From the NCBI GenBank assembly GCA_902773925.1, contig CACYGI010000007.1, positions 1 to 64,000 of the forward strand: a stretch of DNA of 64,000 bases, given 5' to 3'. The stretch's first letter is position 1, and every line of letters starts with the position of its first letter. Positions 38,369-47,416 of the stretch are shown piece after piece. The notes below the pieces were generated by a model, which saw only the letters and a list, made by a program, of their open reading frames with translations, made no database searches and was not told the origin of the DNA. The translations under genes and the position numbers were made by a program. The stretch is from an uncultured Bacteroidia bacterium (GTDB taxonomy: Bacteria > Bacteroidota > Bacteroidia > Bacteroidales > UBA932).

Positions 38369-41116
38369 ATGGGCAGCGTCAAGATCATAAAGGCTTCGGC
38401 GGGCAGCGGCAAGACTCACACCCTTGCTTCGGAGTATCTTTCGCTCCTGCTGCCCGAGAGCGGGATCCAGGATCCCCAGGCATACAAGCATATCCTCGCG
38501 GTGACATTTACCAACAAGGCGACCCGCGAGATGAAGGAGCGTATCCTCGAGCAGCTGTACGAAAAGTCGCGCAGCGGAGGCAAGGACAGCGTCCGCGCCC
38601 GCGAGATGCTCATCGCCATCCTGCACGACTATTCGCAGTTTTCGGTCAGCACCATCGACCGCTTCTTCCAGATGGTGATGCGATCCTTTGCGCGGGAGAT
38701 AGGGCAGTATGCCTCATACGGCGTGGAGCTCGATACCCAGGCCGTGCTGCATCAGGCGGTTGACGGGATCTTCGAGTCCCTTGACGAGCCGGGCAATGAA
38801 AACCTGCTCGAGTGGCTGCTGCGCTATTCGATGGAAGAAGTGGACGAGGGTGGCAAATGGGATGTGAGCGGCAATCTCAAGGAGATTGCAAAGCTCTTTA
38901 TGAATGAGAATTTCCGCCTGATGAGGCGGGATCTCGGCCAGCCCTTCGGCGACCGGGAGTCGCTTGCCCTTCTGGACGCACGGCTGCGGGAGATAGCCGG
39001 CAATTCCAATCTGGATTCCCGGGTGGTCAATACCGCCTCGCTGATGCGTTCGGAGCTTTACCGGCTCGGCATTTTCTCCGACCTCTACCGCCAGCTGAAT
39101 AGTTATCTTCGTGACAACAATCTCGTCCTGCTCTCCGAGTCCAACGAGATTCTCAACCGCATAATCGACGGCAGCGATACGCCGTTCATATATGAGAAGG
39201 TCGGCCTGCGCTTCGACCATTTTATGCTGGATGAGTTTCAGGATACCTCGCGGATGCAGTGGATGAATTTCCTGCCGCTGCTGCGCGAGAGTCTCGCACG
39301 CGGCAACGATTCGCTCATCGTAGGCGATATCAAGCAGAGCATTTACCGCTGGCGCAATTCGGATCTCAACCTGCTCGCCTCCCAGGTGCAGGAAGACCTC
39401 GGCTCTCAGGTAAATATCGCTCCGCCGCTGGATCGCAACTGGCGAAGCAGCGAGGAGATAGTCAATTTCAACAACTCGTTCTTCAGCCGCGTCGGAGAGT
39501 TGCTCAGTCAGTTCAAGCCCGGAGAGGGTGCGGTCATCAGCCACTATTATGAGGATAGCGTTCAGAAGGTGGGACGGGACTCCCAGCGGGGCCGGGGATT
39601 CGTACACGTCGAGTTTATCGACCGCAATGACGAGGACAAGACCCCGTGGAAGGATACGGCTGTTTCGCGTATCGGTGATCTGATGAAGCGGCTCAGCGCG
39701 ACTTACAGGCCCTGCGACATAGCTTTCCTGGTGCGTACCAACAAGGAGGGCGATCTGATTTCGCGCCGGCTTCTCTCTCTTGGCTACAAAGTGGTCACCG
39801 AGGAGGCCCTTAAGATAGATTCGGTCCCCAGCGTGGCCCGTCTGACAGGTATCCTGCGCTATATCGTCAACCCGACGGATCGCATCAACCTCTTCCGCCT
39901 TCGCAGCCTGCTCTCGATTGGCGAGGACGATCCTATCCCCGTCGGTGACGGCGATCTTCCTTCTTCGCTCTACGAGCGTTGCGACCGGCTGCTTCGCGGC
40001 CTCGCCGGCCCGGTCCCCGAGAGCGAGGCTCTGTTCGTATATGCGTTCCTGGACGAGGTGCTTGATTATATGTCGCGCAACGGTTCGGATCTTGCCGGGT
40101 TTATGCGATGGTGGGATGATACGGGCCACGATAAGTCTGTCTATGCGCCGCAGAGCAATGATTCGGTCACCGTGATGACCATTCACAAGGCCAAGGGACT
40201 TGCTTTCGAAGTGGTGGTGCTCCCGTTCCTGGACGAGCAGTTTACCCCCTCGGGCAACAAGACCCCGTATATCTGGACTCGGCCCGATCAGGAGCCATTC
40301 TGCGAGGCCGGACTGGTGCCTGTCAAGGCTGCGACGGCTCTCGACAAGACCATATTCAGTGAGGATTATCGCAGGGAGAAGACCTCGCTCTGCGTGGATG
40401 CCGTCAATACCGCCTATGTGGCAATGACGCGCGCAAGAAGCGAGATGTATATCTTCGCGCCCAAGCCCGATTTCAATAAGAATGGTAAGATGAGCTCCAG
40501 GTATCTGGGCGTGGCTTCGCTGCTCTATGATCACCTCCGTGGGCAGATGTATGCCCGTGATATGTATTCTTCGGGTACGGAGAAAGAAGAGATAGATGCC
40601 GCCGCAGAGCCAGCCGCAGCAGGTATCCCGGTGCCGTTCGTTTCTATCGCATCGGGCGACCGCCTGAAGCTGCGCCTGAGGGGGGCGGATATTTTCTCCC
40701 GGGAGGAAGGCATAGTCAATCACGATATCCTCTCGCGCATCAATACGCCTGCAGACGTTGAGATCGCGGTGCGGGAAGCCGTCGCCCGGGGCGAGGTGCC
40801 TGCCTCCGAAGAGAAGTATCGCGTGGAGTATTTCGCTTCGCTGCTCTGCGGCGTTGCTGATCGCCACTGGTTTGACGGCTCGCACAGGGTGCTCAATGAG
40901 GTCACGATCCTCGATGGCTCGATGGTGCACCGTCCGGACCGCGTGCTTCTGGAGGATGGCCGCGCCATTGTCATAGATTATAAGTTCGGTGCAGAGCAGC
41001 GGGACAGCTATATCCGACAGGTCCGCCGCTATGCCTCCCTGCTTCGCAAAATGGGCTACCGCAAGGTAGAAGGTTATATCTGGTATTGCAATCTGAATGA
41101 AGTCGTCGAAGTATAG
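38369..41116 (+). CDS. addA: AddA-like UvrD-family helicase/nuclease subunit
   Basis: A protein of 915 residues. Motor motifs: Walker A IIKASAGSGKTHTL near the N-terminus, motif Ia TFTNKATREMKER, motif II LDEFQDTSRMQW, motif III VGDIKQSIYRWR, motif V VMTIHKAKGLAFEVVVLP and motif VI YVAMTRARSEMYIF. The C-terminal PD-(D/E)XK nuclease shows RVLLEDGRAIVIDYKFG and RQVRRYASLLRKMGYR. It drives unwinding and strand cutting with AddB. Its last 20 bp overlap the start of the next gene. Confidence 0.92.
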   Translation: MGSVKIIKASAGSGKTHTLASEYLSLLLPESGIQDPQAYKHILAVTFTNKATREMKERILEQLYEKSRSGGKDSVRAREMLIAILHDYSQFSVSTIDRFFQMVMRSFAREIGQYASYGVELDTQAVLHQAVDGIFESLDEPGNENLLEWLLRYSMEEVDEGGKWDVSGNLKEIAKLFMNENFRLMRRDLGQPFGDRESLALLDARLREIAGNSNLDSRVVNTASLMRSELYRLGIFSDLYRQLNSYLRDNNLVLLSESNEILNRIIDGSDTPFIYEKVGLRFDHFMLDEFQDTSRMQWMNFLPLLRESLARGNDSLIVGDIKQSIYRWRNSDLNLLASQVQEDLGSQVNIAPPLDRNWRSSEEIVNFNNSFFSRVGELLSQFKPGEGAVISHYYEDSVQKVGRDSQRGRGFVHVEFIDRNDEDKTPWKDTAVSRIGDLMKRLSATYRPCDIAFLVRTNKEGDLISRRLLSLGYKVVTEEALKIDSVPSVARLTGILRYIVNPTDRINLFRLRSLLSIGEDDPIPVGDGDLPSSLYERCDRLLRGLAGPVPESEALFVYAFLDEVLDYMSRNGSDLAGFMRWWDDTGHDKSVYAPQSNDSVTVMTIHKAKGLAFEVVVLPFLDEQFTPSGNKTPYIWTRPDQEPFCEAGLVPVKAATALDKTIFSEDYRREKTSLCVDAVNTAYVAMTRARSEMYIFAPKPDFNKNGKMSSRYLGVASLLYDHLRGQMYARDMYSSGTEKEEIDAAAEPAAAGIPVPFVSIASGDRLKLRLRGADIFSREEGIVNHDILSRINTPADVEIAVREAVARGEVPASEEKYRVEYFASLLCGVADRHWFDGSHRVLNEVTILDGSMVHRPDRVLLEDGRAIVIDYKFGAEQRDSYIRQVRRYASLLRKMGYRKVEGYIWYCNLNEVVEV

Positions 41117-44100
41117 TCTGTTTCGGGCCGCCGCATTTGCCGCCGCGATGCTGCTTCTGGCGCTTCCCGCGCACGGGCAGTATTATTCGTTTGGCAATGA
41201 GCCTTCAGGCATCAGGTGGCGGCAGCTGAGCAGTCCGCATTTCCGGCTGGTCTATCCAGCCTCGGCCGATTCGCTGGCGCGCTGCTATCTCAATGCGCTG
41301 GAGACCGAATGTCCGAAGGTCTCTGAGGCTCTGAAGATCGATATCCGTCCGATACCCGTTGTGCTGCATACCAATACCGTACTGAGCAACGGAGCGGTCT
41401 CCTGGACGCCGAAGATCGTCAATCTGATCACTTCGCCCGATCCTTACGCACCCCAGACGCAGCCCTGGCTCAACGAGCTTGCCAATCACGAGTTGCGGCA
41501 CGTTGGGCAGTGCCTGCATTTTACCGGAGGAATGTGGCGCTGGATGTCTTATGCCATAGGCGAAAATTCGCCCGGGCTGGCGATCGCGCTTTTCGGCTCT
41601 TCGATGATGATGGAGGGCGATGCCGTGCTCTCGGAGACACTGCTCTCGGAGTCCGGCCGCGGCCGCAATGCAGAGTTCCTCTCGTATATGAGGGCTCTTT
41701 ACCTGCAGGGCAAAATGCCCAATTATGACCGTATCGAGCTCGGCTCGTTCCGCCGCAAGAATATCGATAAATATGCGATGGGTTATACCCTTATGGCTTC
41801 GGAGATGATCCGTACTGGTGATTATTGCCAGTCGGGGGAATATTTCCGGCTAAAGGGGCACAATCTCAATACGGTCTGGGATGAGTTCCGCGCCGACAGC
41901 CTGCGTACGGTGCCCACGCGCCGCAGCATGATCGATCGGGCGACGGCTCTTTTCGGCCATATGTGGGATGAGGATTTTGGCACCCGTGAGGATTTCACGC
42001 CTTGCGATACGCTGACGGCAGTGCCGGATTATTATACGGATTATGTTACTCCGGTGCTTGTCGAGGATGAGCTTTCGCCGCTCTGCGGCTCGGTCATCTG
42101 CCGCCGCTCGGGTCTTGACAATGCCGCCGAGATGGTGGCAGTCCGCCCCGATGGCCGGATCGTGCATCTGCGCTGGATGAGCAGCTACAGCTCGAAGCTG
42201 AGCGCTCCCCGCGGCGGGCGGATCTATTGGACGGAAGCGCGTATGGACGGGACGGCTTCGCTGGAGAGTTTTTCGGTAATTCGCTATCTGGACCTGTATT
42301 CGCTGCAGAGCGGGACTCTGGGCGATGGCCACGGGAAGTACTTCAATCCCGCTGCCATTGATGACTCGCTCGTCGCCGCTGTCCGCTACCGCACCGATGG
42401 CGTGACGGAGCTCGTAATGCTGGACAGCCGATCTGGCGAAGAGACTTCCGTGGTCGAGGCTCCCTGCTGTTTCCAGCTGGTGGAGCCTGCGCTTCTTGGC
42501 GACACGCTTTACTGCTCGGCCATAGGCCCCGACGGAATGGGCGTGCTGGCGCTTGAGCCGGCTGAGCGAGAGCCTGGTGGAGACGAGACAAGTTCATTAT
42601 TTGCAAAGCAGAATGCGTGCAAAAATGAATTGGCGAGGCGCGCAGGCCAAGCCGGCAACTTTGTCTGGACCACCGCAGTTGAGCAGCAACGGGCGGCAAT
42701 CCACGATTTGCGGGCCGGGGCCGACTGCCTCTACTTTATGAGCGATCTGGACGGGGTGATGAATATCTATGCCTGGTTCCCCGAGTATGATTCGCTCGAG
42801 CAGATCGTCTTTTCGCCCTATGGCGCGGATGAGCCGTATTTCGCAGCCGACGGCAGCCGCCTGCTGTGGTCGGCAGTCGGTACCGACGGCAAGCTGCTGG
42901 TCGCAACGGCGGCGGATTCGCTTGCCAGCAACAGTTTCCGTTTCAGCCACAGGCATCGTGATCGCGTAATCGAGGCTCTTGCAGATCTTCGCGACGAGCA
43001 GGCCGCTCCGCCGGCGAAGCCAGTTACAGCATACAGCGACAGCACGGCATATCCCTCCGAGCCTTACAACCAGCTTCGCCATCTGTTCAAGTTCCACAGC
43101 TGGGCGCCGGTCTATTTTGACGTGGACCGCATAATGGCAATGTCCGGGGATCATCTCTATGAGTTCGCCTCGTTCGGTGCGGTCGCTTATTCGCAGAACG
43201 ACCTCAATACGCTTACCTCCAAGCTGGGCGTTTCGTTCCACGGCGGACGCGTCGCCGGGCACGTCGCATTTACGGCGTATGCCGCAGGTCTAGACTGGGA
43301 GCTGCGGGCAGACATCGGAGATGAGCAGCGCAGCCGCACTTATATGGGTACTGACCGCGATCCGCTGATGCTCGGCGGGCCGTCAGTCAAGACTACGTTG
43401 CTGGTAGATCTGCCGCTCAATCTCTATGACAGCGGCTGGAACCGCGCGTTCATCCCTTCGCTGCGACTGTTATATTCCAATATGCAGTACGAGACGGAGG
43501 AGGGGACGGTCTATGGCCGCAGCAAGGTCCGGCTCGGTGCGCGTTACTACAAGATGCTGCCCACGGCGCCTTCGGCAATGATGCCGCGACTGGGTTGCAG
43601 CGTTTCAGCCTATGCTCAGGCGGGACTCTCGGGCGGAGGGCTTTTCCCCGCTTCGTTCTATACCTCGGGGTATATGTATCTGCCGGCGCTGAGACGTACC
43701 CACGGCCTGCGGCTTGCGGCCGAATATGAGCACAATACCCGCGACGAGCAGCTGATCGGCCTGAGTTCGATGGCTTCGCTGCCCCGCGGCGAGAGCGGTC
43801 TGAATTCGGCTTCGGATTATCTGAAGCTCTCGCTGGATTATGCCTTCCCCGTTTGGCTCGGCGATTTCACGCTGTTTGAGTTCCTCTATCTGAAGCGTCT
43901 TCGCGTGACTCCCTTTACGGACTGCGCTTTCAGCTGGGGCCTGCCGGGAGCAAGCTCTTCGGCCTGCCGGGTGCACTGCTCGCCGGGATTGGATATGCTG
44001 CTGGACTTCCATTTGTTCCGAATGAATTTCGGCCTTTCGGCCGGTGTGAGATATGCGCGTGCGGATGCCTTCGGTCCCGATTCGTCCAACTTTTTTGACC

Positions 44101-44123
44101 TGCTCTTCGAGTTCGCGCTATAG
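41097..44123 (+). CDS. Large exported protein: HExxH peptidase-like, propeller and barrel regions
   Basis: A protein of 1008 residues. Signal peptide (AAAFAAAMLLLALPAHG). Residues 30-280 have a metallopeptidase-like stretch: HELRH at 131-135, preceded by WLNELAN, and a downstream Glu in MMMEGDAVLSETLL that could be the third zinc ligand. Residues 320-620 contain repeated beta strands with YFAADGSRLLWS-type TolB/propeller units. The last 350 residues alternate short hydrophobic strands (LKLSLDYAFPVWLGDF, ending FFDLLFEFAL), like an outer-membrane barrel. It is probably a surface-anchored protease or assembly factor. It overlaps addA by 20 bp. The architecture is inferred by eye. Confidence 0.7.
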   Translation: MKSSKYSLFRAAAFAAAMLLLALPAHGQYYSFGNEPSGIRWRQLSSPHFRLVYPASADSLARCYLNALETECPKVSEALKIDIRPIPVVLHTNTVLSNGAVSWTPKIVNLITSPDPYAPQTQPWLNELANHELRHVGQCLHFTGGMWRWMSYAIGENSPGLAIALFGSSMMMEGDAVLSETLLSESGRGRNAEFLSYMRALYLQGKMPNYDRIELGSFRRKNIDKYAMGYTLMASEMIRTGDYCQSGEYFRLKGHNLNTVWDEFRADSLRTVPTRRSMIDRATALFGHMWDEDFGTREDFTPCDTLTAVPDYYTDYVTPVLVEDELSPLCGSVICRRSGLDNAAEMVAVRPDGRIVHLRWMSSYSSKLSAPRGGRIYWTEARMDGTASLESFSVIRYLDLYSLQSGTLGDGHGKYFNPAAIDDSLVAAVRYRTDGVTELVMLDSRSGEETSVVEAPCCFQLVEPALLGDTLYCSAIGPDGMGVLALEPAEREPGGDETSSLFAKQNACKNELARRAGQAGNFVWTTAVEQQRAAIHDLRAGADCLYFMSDLDGVMNIYAWFPEYDSLEQIVFSPYGADEPYFAADGSRLLWSAVGTDGKLLVATAADSLASNSFRFSHRHRDRVIEALADLRDEQAAPPAKPVTAYSDSTAYPSEPYNQLRHLFKFHSWAPVYFDVDRIMAMSGDHLYEFASFGAVAYSQNDLNTLTSKLGVSFHGGRVAGHVAFTAYAAGLDWELRADIGDEQRSRTYMGTDRDPLMLGGPSVKTTLLVDLPLNLYDSGWNRAFIPSLRLLYSNMQYETEEGTVYGRSKVRLGARYYKMLPTAPSAMMPRLGCSVSAYAQAGLSGGGLFPASFYTSGYMYLPALRRTHGLRLAAEYEHNTRDEQLIGLSSMASLPRGESGLNSASDYLKLSLDYAFPVWLGDFTLFEFLYLKRLRVTPFTDCAFSWGLPGASSSACRVHCSPGLDMLLDFHLFRMNFGLSAGVRYARADAFGPDSSNFFDLLFEFAL

Positions 44124-44185
44124 CGCAGGTTTGCACGACCCGTTAAGTATTACTAACTTGTAGCCTTTAATAACTGACACGATCT

Positions 44186-45571
44186 ATGCTGGAGATTCTC
44201 AAGACAGCCAACAATTATCTTTATACATACGTAATGATCGGCCTGCTGATCGGTTGCGGCATTTATTTCACCATCAGGACAAAAGGCGTCCAGTTCCGTC
44301 TGATCGGAGACAGTATCAGACTTCTTTTCCGAAGCGGCGACAAGCCCACGGGCAAGAAGCACGTCTCATCGTTCCAGGCATTCGCCGTTTCGCTTGGCAG
44401 CCGCGTGGGGACGGGCAATCTTGCAGGCGTGGCCACGGCCATAACCGTCGGCGGCCCGGGTGCTGTCTTCTGGATGTGGATCACGGCCCTGCTGGGAGCC
44501 TCGACCGGATTTATGGAGGCCACGCTCGCCCAACTTTACAAGCGCCGTGACAAGGATACGTTCATCGGCGGTCCGGCTTATTATATCGAGTCAGGTCTTG
44601 GTAGCCGCGTGCTGGCGGTGATTTCAGCCGTGCTGATCATTCTCACGTTTGCCTTCGGCTTTACGCTGGTGCAGTGCAATACCATCGGCTCGGCGTTCAA
44701 CAGCCAGTTCGGCATAGGCAATGAGATCGTGGGCGTAGGAGTGGCGCTGCTGTTGGGCGCCATCATTTTCGGAGGTATCCATCGCATCGCCAAGGTGACG
44801 GCGGTGGTAGTCCCGTTTATGGCTATCGGTTATCTGCTGGTGGCGCTCGTGGTGCTGGTCCTCAATATCGGCAGGATCCTCGAGGCGCTGAGCCTGATTT
44901 TCGATTCGGCTTTCGGTGTCAATCAGGTCGCCGGAGGAGTGATGGGCGCAGCCGTGATGCAGGGTGTGCGCCGCGGTCTTTTCAGCAATGAGGCTGGTCT
45001 TGGTTCGGCTCCCAATGCGGCGGCCTCGGCCTCGGTCTCGCATCCCGTCAAGCAGGGACTTGTTCAGGCTTTCGGCGTGTTTATCGATACTATCGTCATC
45101 TGTTCGTGTACGGCCTTCATCCTGCTGCTGAGCGGAGTTGACCTTAGCGGAGCGGCGGGACGTGGCATTGAGCTGACGCAGGCGGCCCTGGTCAGCCAGA
45201 TGGGGCCCGCGGGCAGCTGGTTCATTACAGTCGCGCTGTTTTTCTTTGCCTTCAGTACGATTATCAGTACCTACTATTATGGCGAGGCCAATCTTCGTTT
45301 CTTTACGAAGAACAAATGGGCCATGCTGGTCTTCCGCCTGGCCGTGCTTGCCGTGTCGGTCGTAGGTACCTGTATCTCGATGGAGTCTGCCTGGGAGTTG
45401 ACGGATATCACGATGGGCATCTGCGGTATCTTCAATCTGATCGCCCTTCTGGTGCTCTGCCCGAAGGTCATCGCCGTGCTCAACGACTATACCCGCCAGC
45501 GCCGCTCAGGCATTAAGAATCCTCAGTATCCTGACTGGTGGGAAGATCACAGGACTGGTCTCGGAGACTGA
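44186..45571 (+). CDS. Alanine/glycine:cation symporter (AGCS family)
   Basis: A protein of 461 residues with about eleven membrane helices. Family marks: SLGSRVGTGNLAGVATAI near residue 70, GGPGAVFWMWITALLGASTGFMEATLAQ, GGPAYYIESGLG, and RRGLFSNEAGLGSAPNAAA. It imports alanine or glycine with sodium. The gene stands alone and its last 59 bp overlap the convergent DUF2007 gene. Confidence 0.94.
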   Translation: MLEILKTANNYLYTYVMIGLLIGCGIYFTIRTKGVQFRLIGDSIRLLFRSGDKPTGKKHVSSFQAFAVSLGSRVGTGNLAGVATAITVGGPGAVFWMWITALLGASTGFMEATLAQLYKRRDKDTFIGGPAYYIESGLGSRVLAVISAVLIILTFAFGFTLVQCNTIGSAFNSQFGIGNEIVGVGVALLLGAIIFGGIHRIAKVTAVVVPFMAIGYLLVALVVLVLNIGRILEALSLIFDSAFGVNQVAGGVMGAAVMQGVRRGLFSNEAGLGSAPNAAASASVSHPVKQGLVQAFGVFIDTIVICSCTAFILLLSGVDLSGAAGRGIELTQAALVSQMGPAGSWFITVALFFFAFSTIISTYYYGEANLRFFTKNKWAMLVFRLAVLAVSVVGTCISMESAWELTDITMGICGIFNLIALLVLCPKVIAVLNDYTRQRRSGIKNPQYPDWWEDHRTGLGD

Positions 45572-45782
45572 GGATCTCGAGAGCCCTGTCCTTATCACAT
45601 TCGAGTACCATCAGGCGGGCCGGCTGCTGCAGGAAGGTCGAAGGGTAGGGCGAATCCGCTCCCATGACCGTCGCCTCTATGCCGTTTGCCTCGAGATAGA
45701 GCCTGTTGATGTCTGCGATGATCGGATCGTTGTAGCTGGCCACCTCGGCCAGCTTCGAGCTTGTATTCTGCCGGTTGTCCAT
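45513..45782 (-). CDS. DUF2007-type small protein
   Basis: A protein of 89 residues with the DUF2007 core: LAEVASYNDPIIADINRLYLEANGIEATVMGADS and LMVLECDKDRALEIL. These small ferredoxin-fold proteins are proposed signal-transducing or binding proteins, without proven role. The ATG at 45782 matches the family start; the longer frame runs into the divergent MBL gene. The 3' end overlaps the AGCS gene convergently. Confidence 0.82.
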   Translation of the reverse strand: MDNRQNTSSKLAEVASYNDPIIADINRLYLEANGIEATVMGADSPYPSTFLQQPARLMVLECDKDRALEILSLRDQSCDLPTSQDTEDS

Positions 45783-45921
45783 AATCGTAACTTTTATCGG
45801 TGAAACATTCAAGTTCTTTACAGAGACGAATATAGTTAAAATCAGTGACATTTGCACGCATTGGGCGACTGAAGGCAGCAACCGGTACAGAGCCGGCAAA
45901 AAATCCCTATCTTTGCATAAT

Positions 45922-46707
45922 ATGTCAGATGAGATTATATTTCTGGGGACCGGGACCTCGCAGGGCGTACCGGTGATTGGATGCAGCTGCAGCGTGTGCC
46001 GCTCTGAAGATCCGAGGGACAAGCGCCTGCGAACTTCGGCCCTCGTAAGGTGCCGTGGACTCGAGCTGGTGATTGATGCGGGCCCGGATTTCCGGACGCA
46101 GATGTTGCGCGAGGGGATCGTCCTGCCCGATGCCATCCTGCTGACCCACGCCCATATCGACCATATCGGCGGTCTGGATGACGTACGCGCTTTCAATTAC
46201 CGTCCGAGCGACGGCTACAGCGCCGAACATCCGTTCCCGGTGTATTGCGAGGCGGACGTACAGAAGGGCCTGCGCCGCTCATTCTACTACGCATTCCAGA
46301 GCCTCAGATATCCCGGCATCCCGAAGTTCGATCTGCGGACGATCGATGACAGGCCCTTCCGCATCGACGGCGTTGAGATAGTCCCGCTGCGGGCCTACCA
46401 CGCGAAGTTGCCGGTGCTCGGATTCCGTTTCGGGCCGCTGGCCTACATCACGGATGCGAACCGTCTGCCGGAGGAGACCTTCCGCAAGCTGGAGGGTGTC
46501 CGGCTGCTCGTGCTCAACACCGTGCGCCGCACCCGTCACATCTCGCATTTCTCCCTGCCCGAAGCCATCGAAGTGGCAAGGCGGGTAGGTGCGGAGCAGA
46601 CATTCCTGACGCACCTTTCGCACCAGCTGCCTACGCACGAAGAGCTCTGCGCAGAGCTTCCCGAGGGCATCCTTCCGGCATACGACGGCCTTCGGGTCCA
46701 ATTCTAA
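45922..46707 (+). CDS. MBL-fold metallohydrolase, PhnP-like
   Basis: A protein of 261 residues. It begins IIFLGTGTSQGVPVIGCSCSVC, the cysteine-containing start of PhnP-like phosphodiesterases, then LLTHAHIDHIGGLDDVR with the HxHxDH metal site, LRAYHAKLPVLGFRFG and TFLTHLSHQLPTHEEL. It probably hydrolyses a cyclic nucleotide or phosphodiester. The ATG is only six bases after TATCTTTG (45908-45915), so the message is nearly leaderless. It begins a three-gene operon with the RsmI-like and mtaB genes. Confidence 0.9.
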   Translation: MSDEIIFLGTGTSQGVPVIGCSCSVCRSEDPRDKRLRTSALVRCRGLELVIDAGPDFRTQMLREGIVLPDAILLTHAHIDHIGGLDDVRAFNYRPSDGYSAEHPFPVYCEADVQKGLRRSFYYAFQSLRYPGIPKFDLRTIDDRPFRIDGVEIVPLRAYHAKLPVLGFRFGPLAYITDANRLPEETFRKLEGVRLLVLNTVRRTRHISHFSLPEAIEVARRVGAEQTFLTHLSHQLPTHEELCAELPEGILPAYDGLRVQF

Positions 46708-46713
46708 AAGAAA

Positions 46714-47415
46714 ATGAACGGAAAGCTATACCTGATACCCACGCCCCTTGGCGAATATCCTCCTCAGCAGGTGCTGCCCCAGGCAACGCTTGACCTGCTT
46801 AAGGGCATCAACCTGTATTTCGTCGAAGAGCTTCGCACCGCGCGCAGGTTCCTGTCGGCGGCAGGCCTGAAGGGGCACATCGAAGAGCTCGAATTACACG
46901 AGATCAACGAGCACTCTACGCCCGAGGAGATATCCTCGCTTGCCTGCCTGCTTGGCAGCCGGGATGCCGCGCTGATTTCCGAAGCGGGCCTTCCCGCGGT
47001 GGCCGACCCGGGCGCGCAGCTGGTCGCCCTGGCGCACAGTAAAGGCGTGGAAGTCATTCCGCAGAGCGGCCCCTCATCGCTGATGATGGCCCTGATGTCC
47101 TCCGGACTCAACGGACAGTGTTTTGCATTTGCAGGATACCTGCCGGTAAAGCCGGAGCAGCGCAGGGCGGCGCTTGCTGAGCGCGAACGCCGTTCGGCCC
47201 GCGAAGGCGAGGCCCAGATCATAATCGAGACGCCGTATCGCAACGACTCGCTGCTGGCCGATATCCTCAGCACCTGCAAGCCTTCGACGCGGCTCTGCAT
47301 CGCGGCGGACATAACCCTTCCTACGGCAATGATATGCACGAAAACCGTCGCTCTCTGGCGCAATCAGGTGCCGGTCATAGGCAAGCGTCCGTGCGTCTTT
47401 ATAATCCAGGCATAG
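46714..47415 (+). CDS. RsmI-like SAM-dependent methyltransferase
   Basis: A protein of 233 residues of the tetrapyrrole-methylase fold. Motifs: LYLIPTPLGEYPPQQVLP, FVEELRTARRFL, LISEAGLPAVADPG and IPQSGPSSLMMALMSSGL. It resembles RsmI, which 2'-O-methylates C1402 of 16S rRNA, but the sequence is the divergent short form common in Bacteroidota alongside a true RsmI. The target is therefore uncertain. It lies 6 bp after the MBL gene and 1 bp before mtaB. Confidence 0.85.
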   Translation: MNGKLYLIPTPLGEYPPQQVLPQATLDLLKGINLYFVEELRTARRFLSAAGLKGHIEELELHEINEHSTPEEISSLACLLGSRDAALISEAGLPAVADPGAQLVALAHSKGVEVIPQSGPSSLMMALMSSGLNGQCFAFAGYLPVKPEQRRAALAERERRSAREGEAQIIIETPYRNDSLLADILSTCKPSTRLCIAADITLPTAMICTKTVALWRNQVPVIGKRPCVFIIQA

Positions 47416-47416
47416 A

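Noticed and set aside
38714..40930. 738-codon open frame on the minus strand
   Set aside because: Antisense shadow of addA, which has complete helicase motifs; no domain, no start signal.
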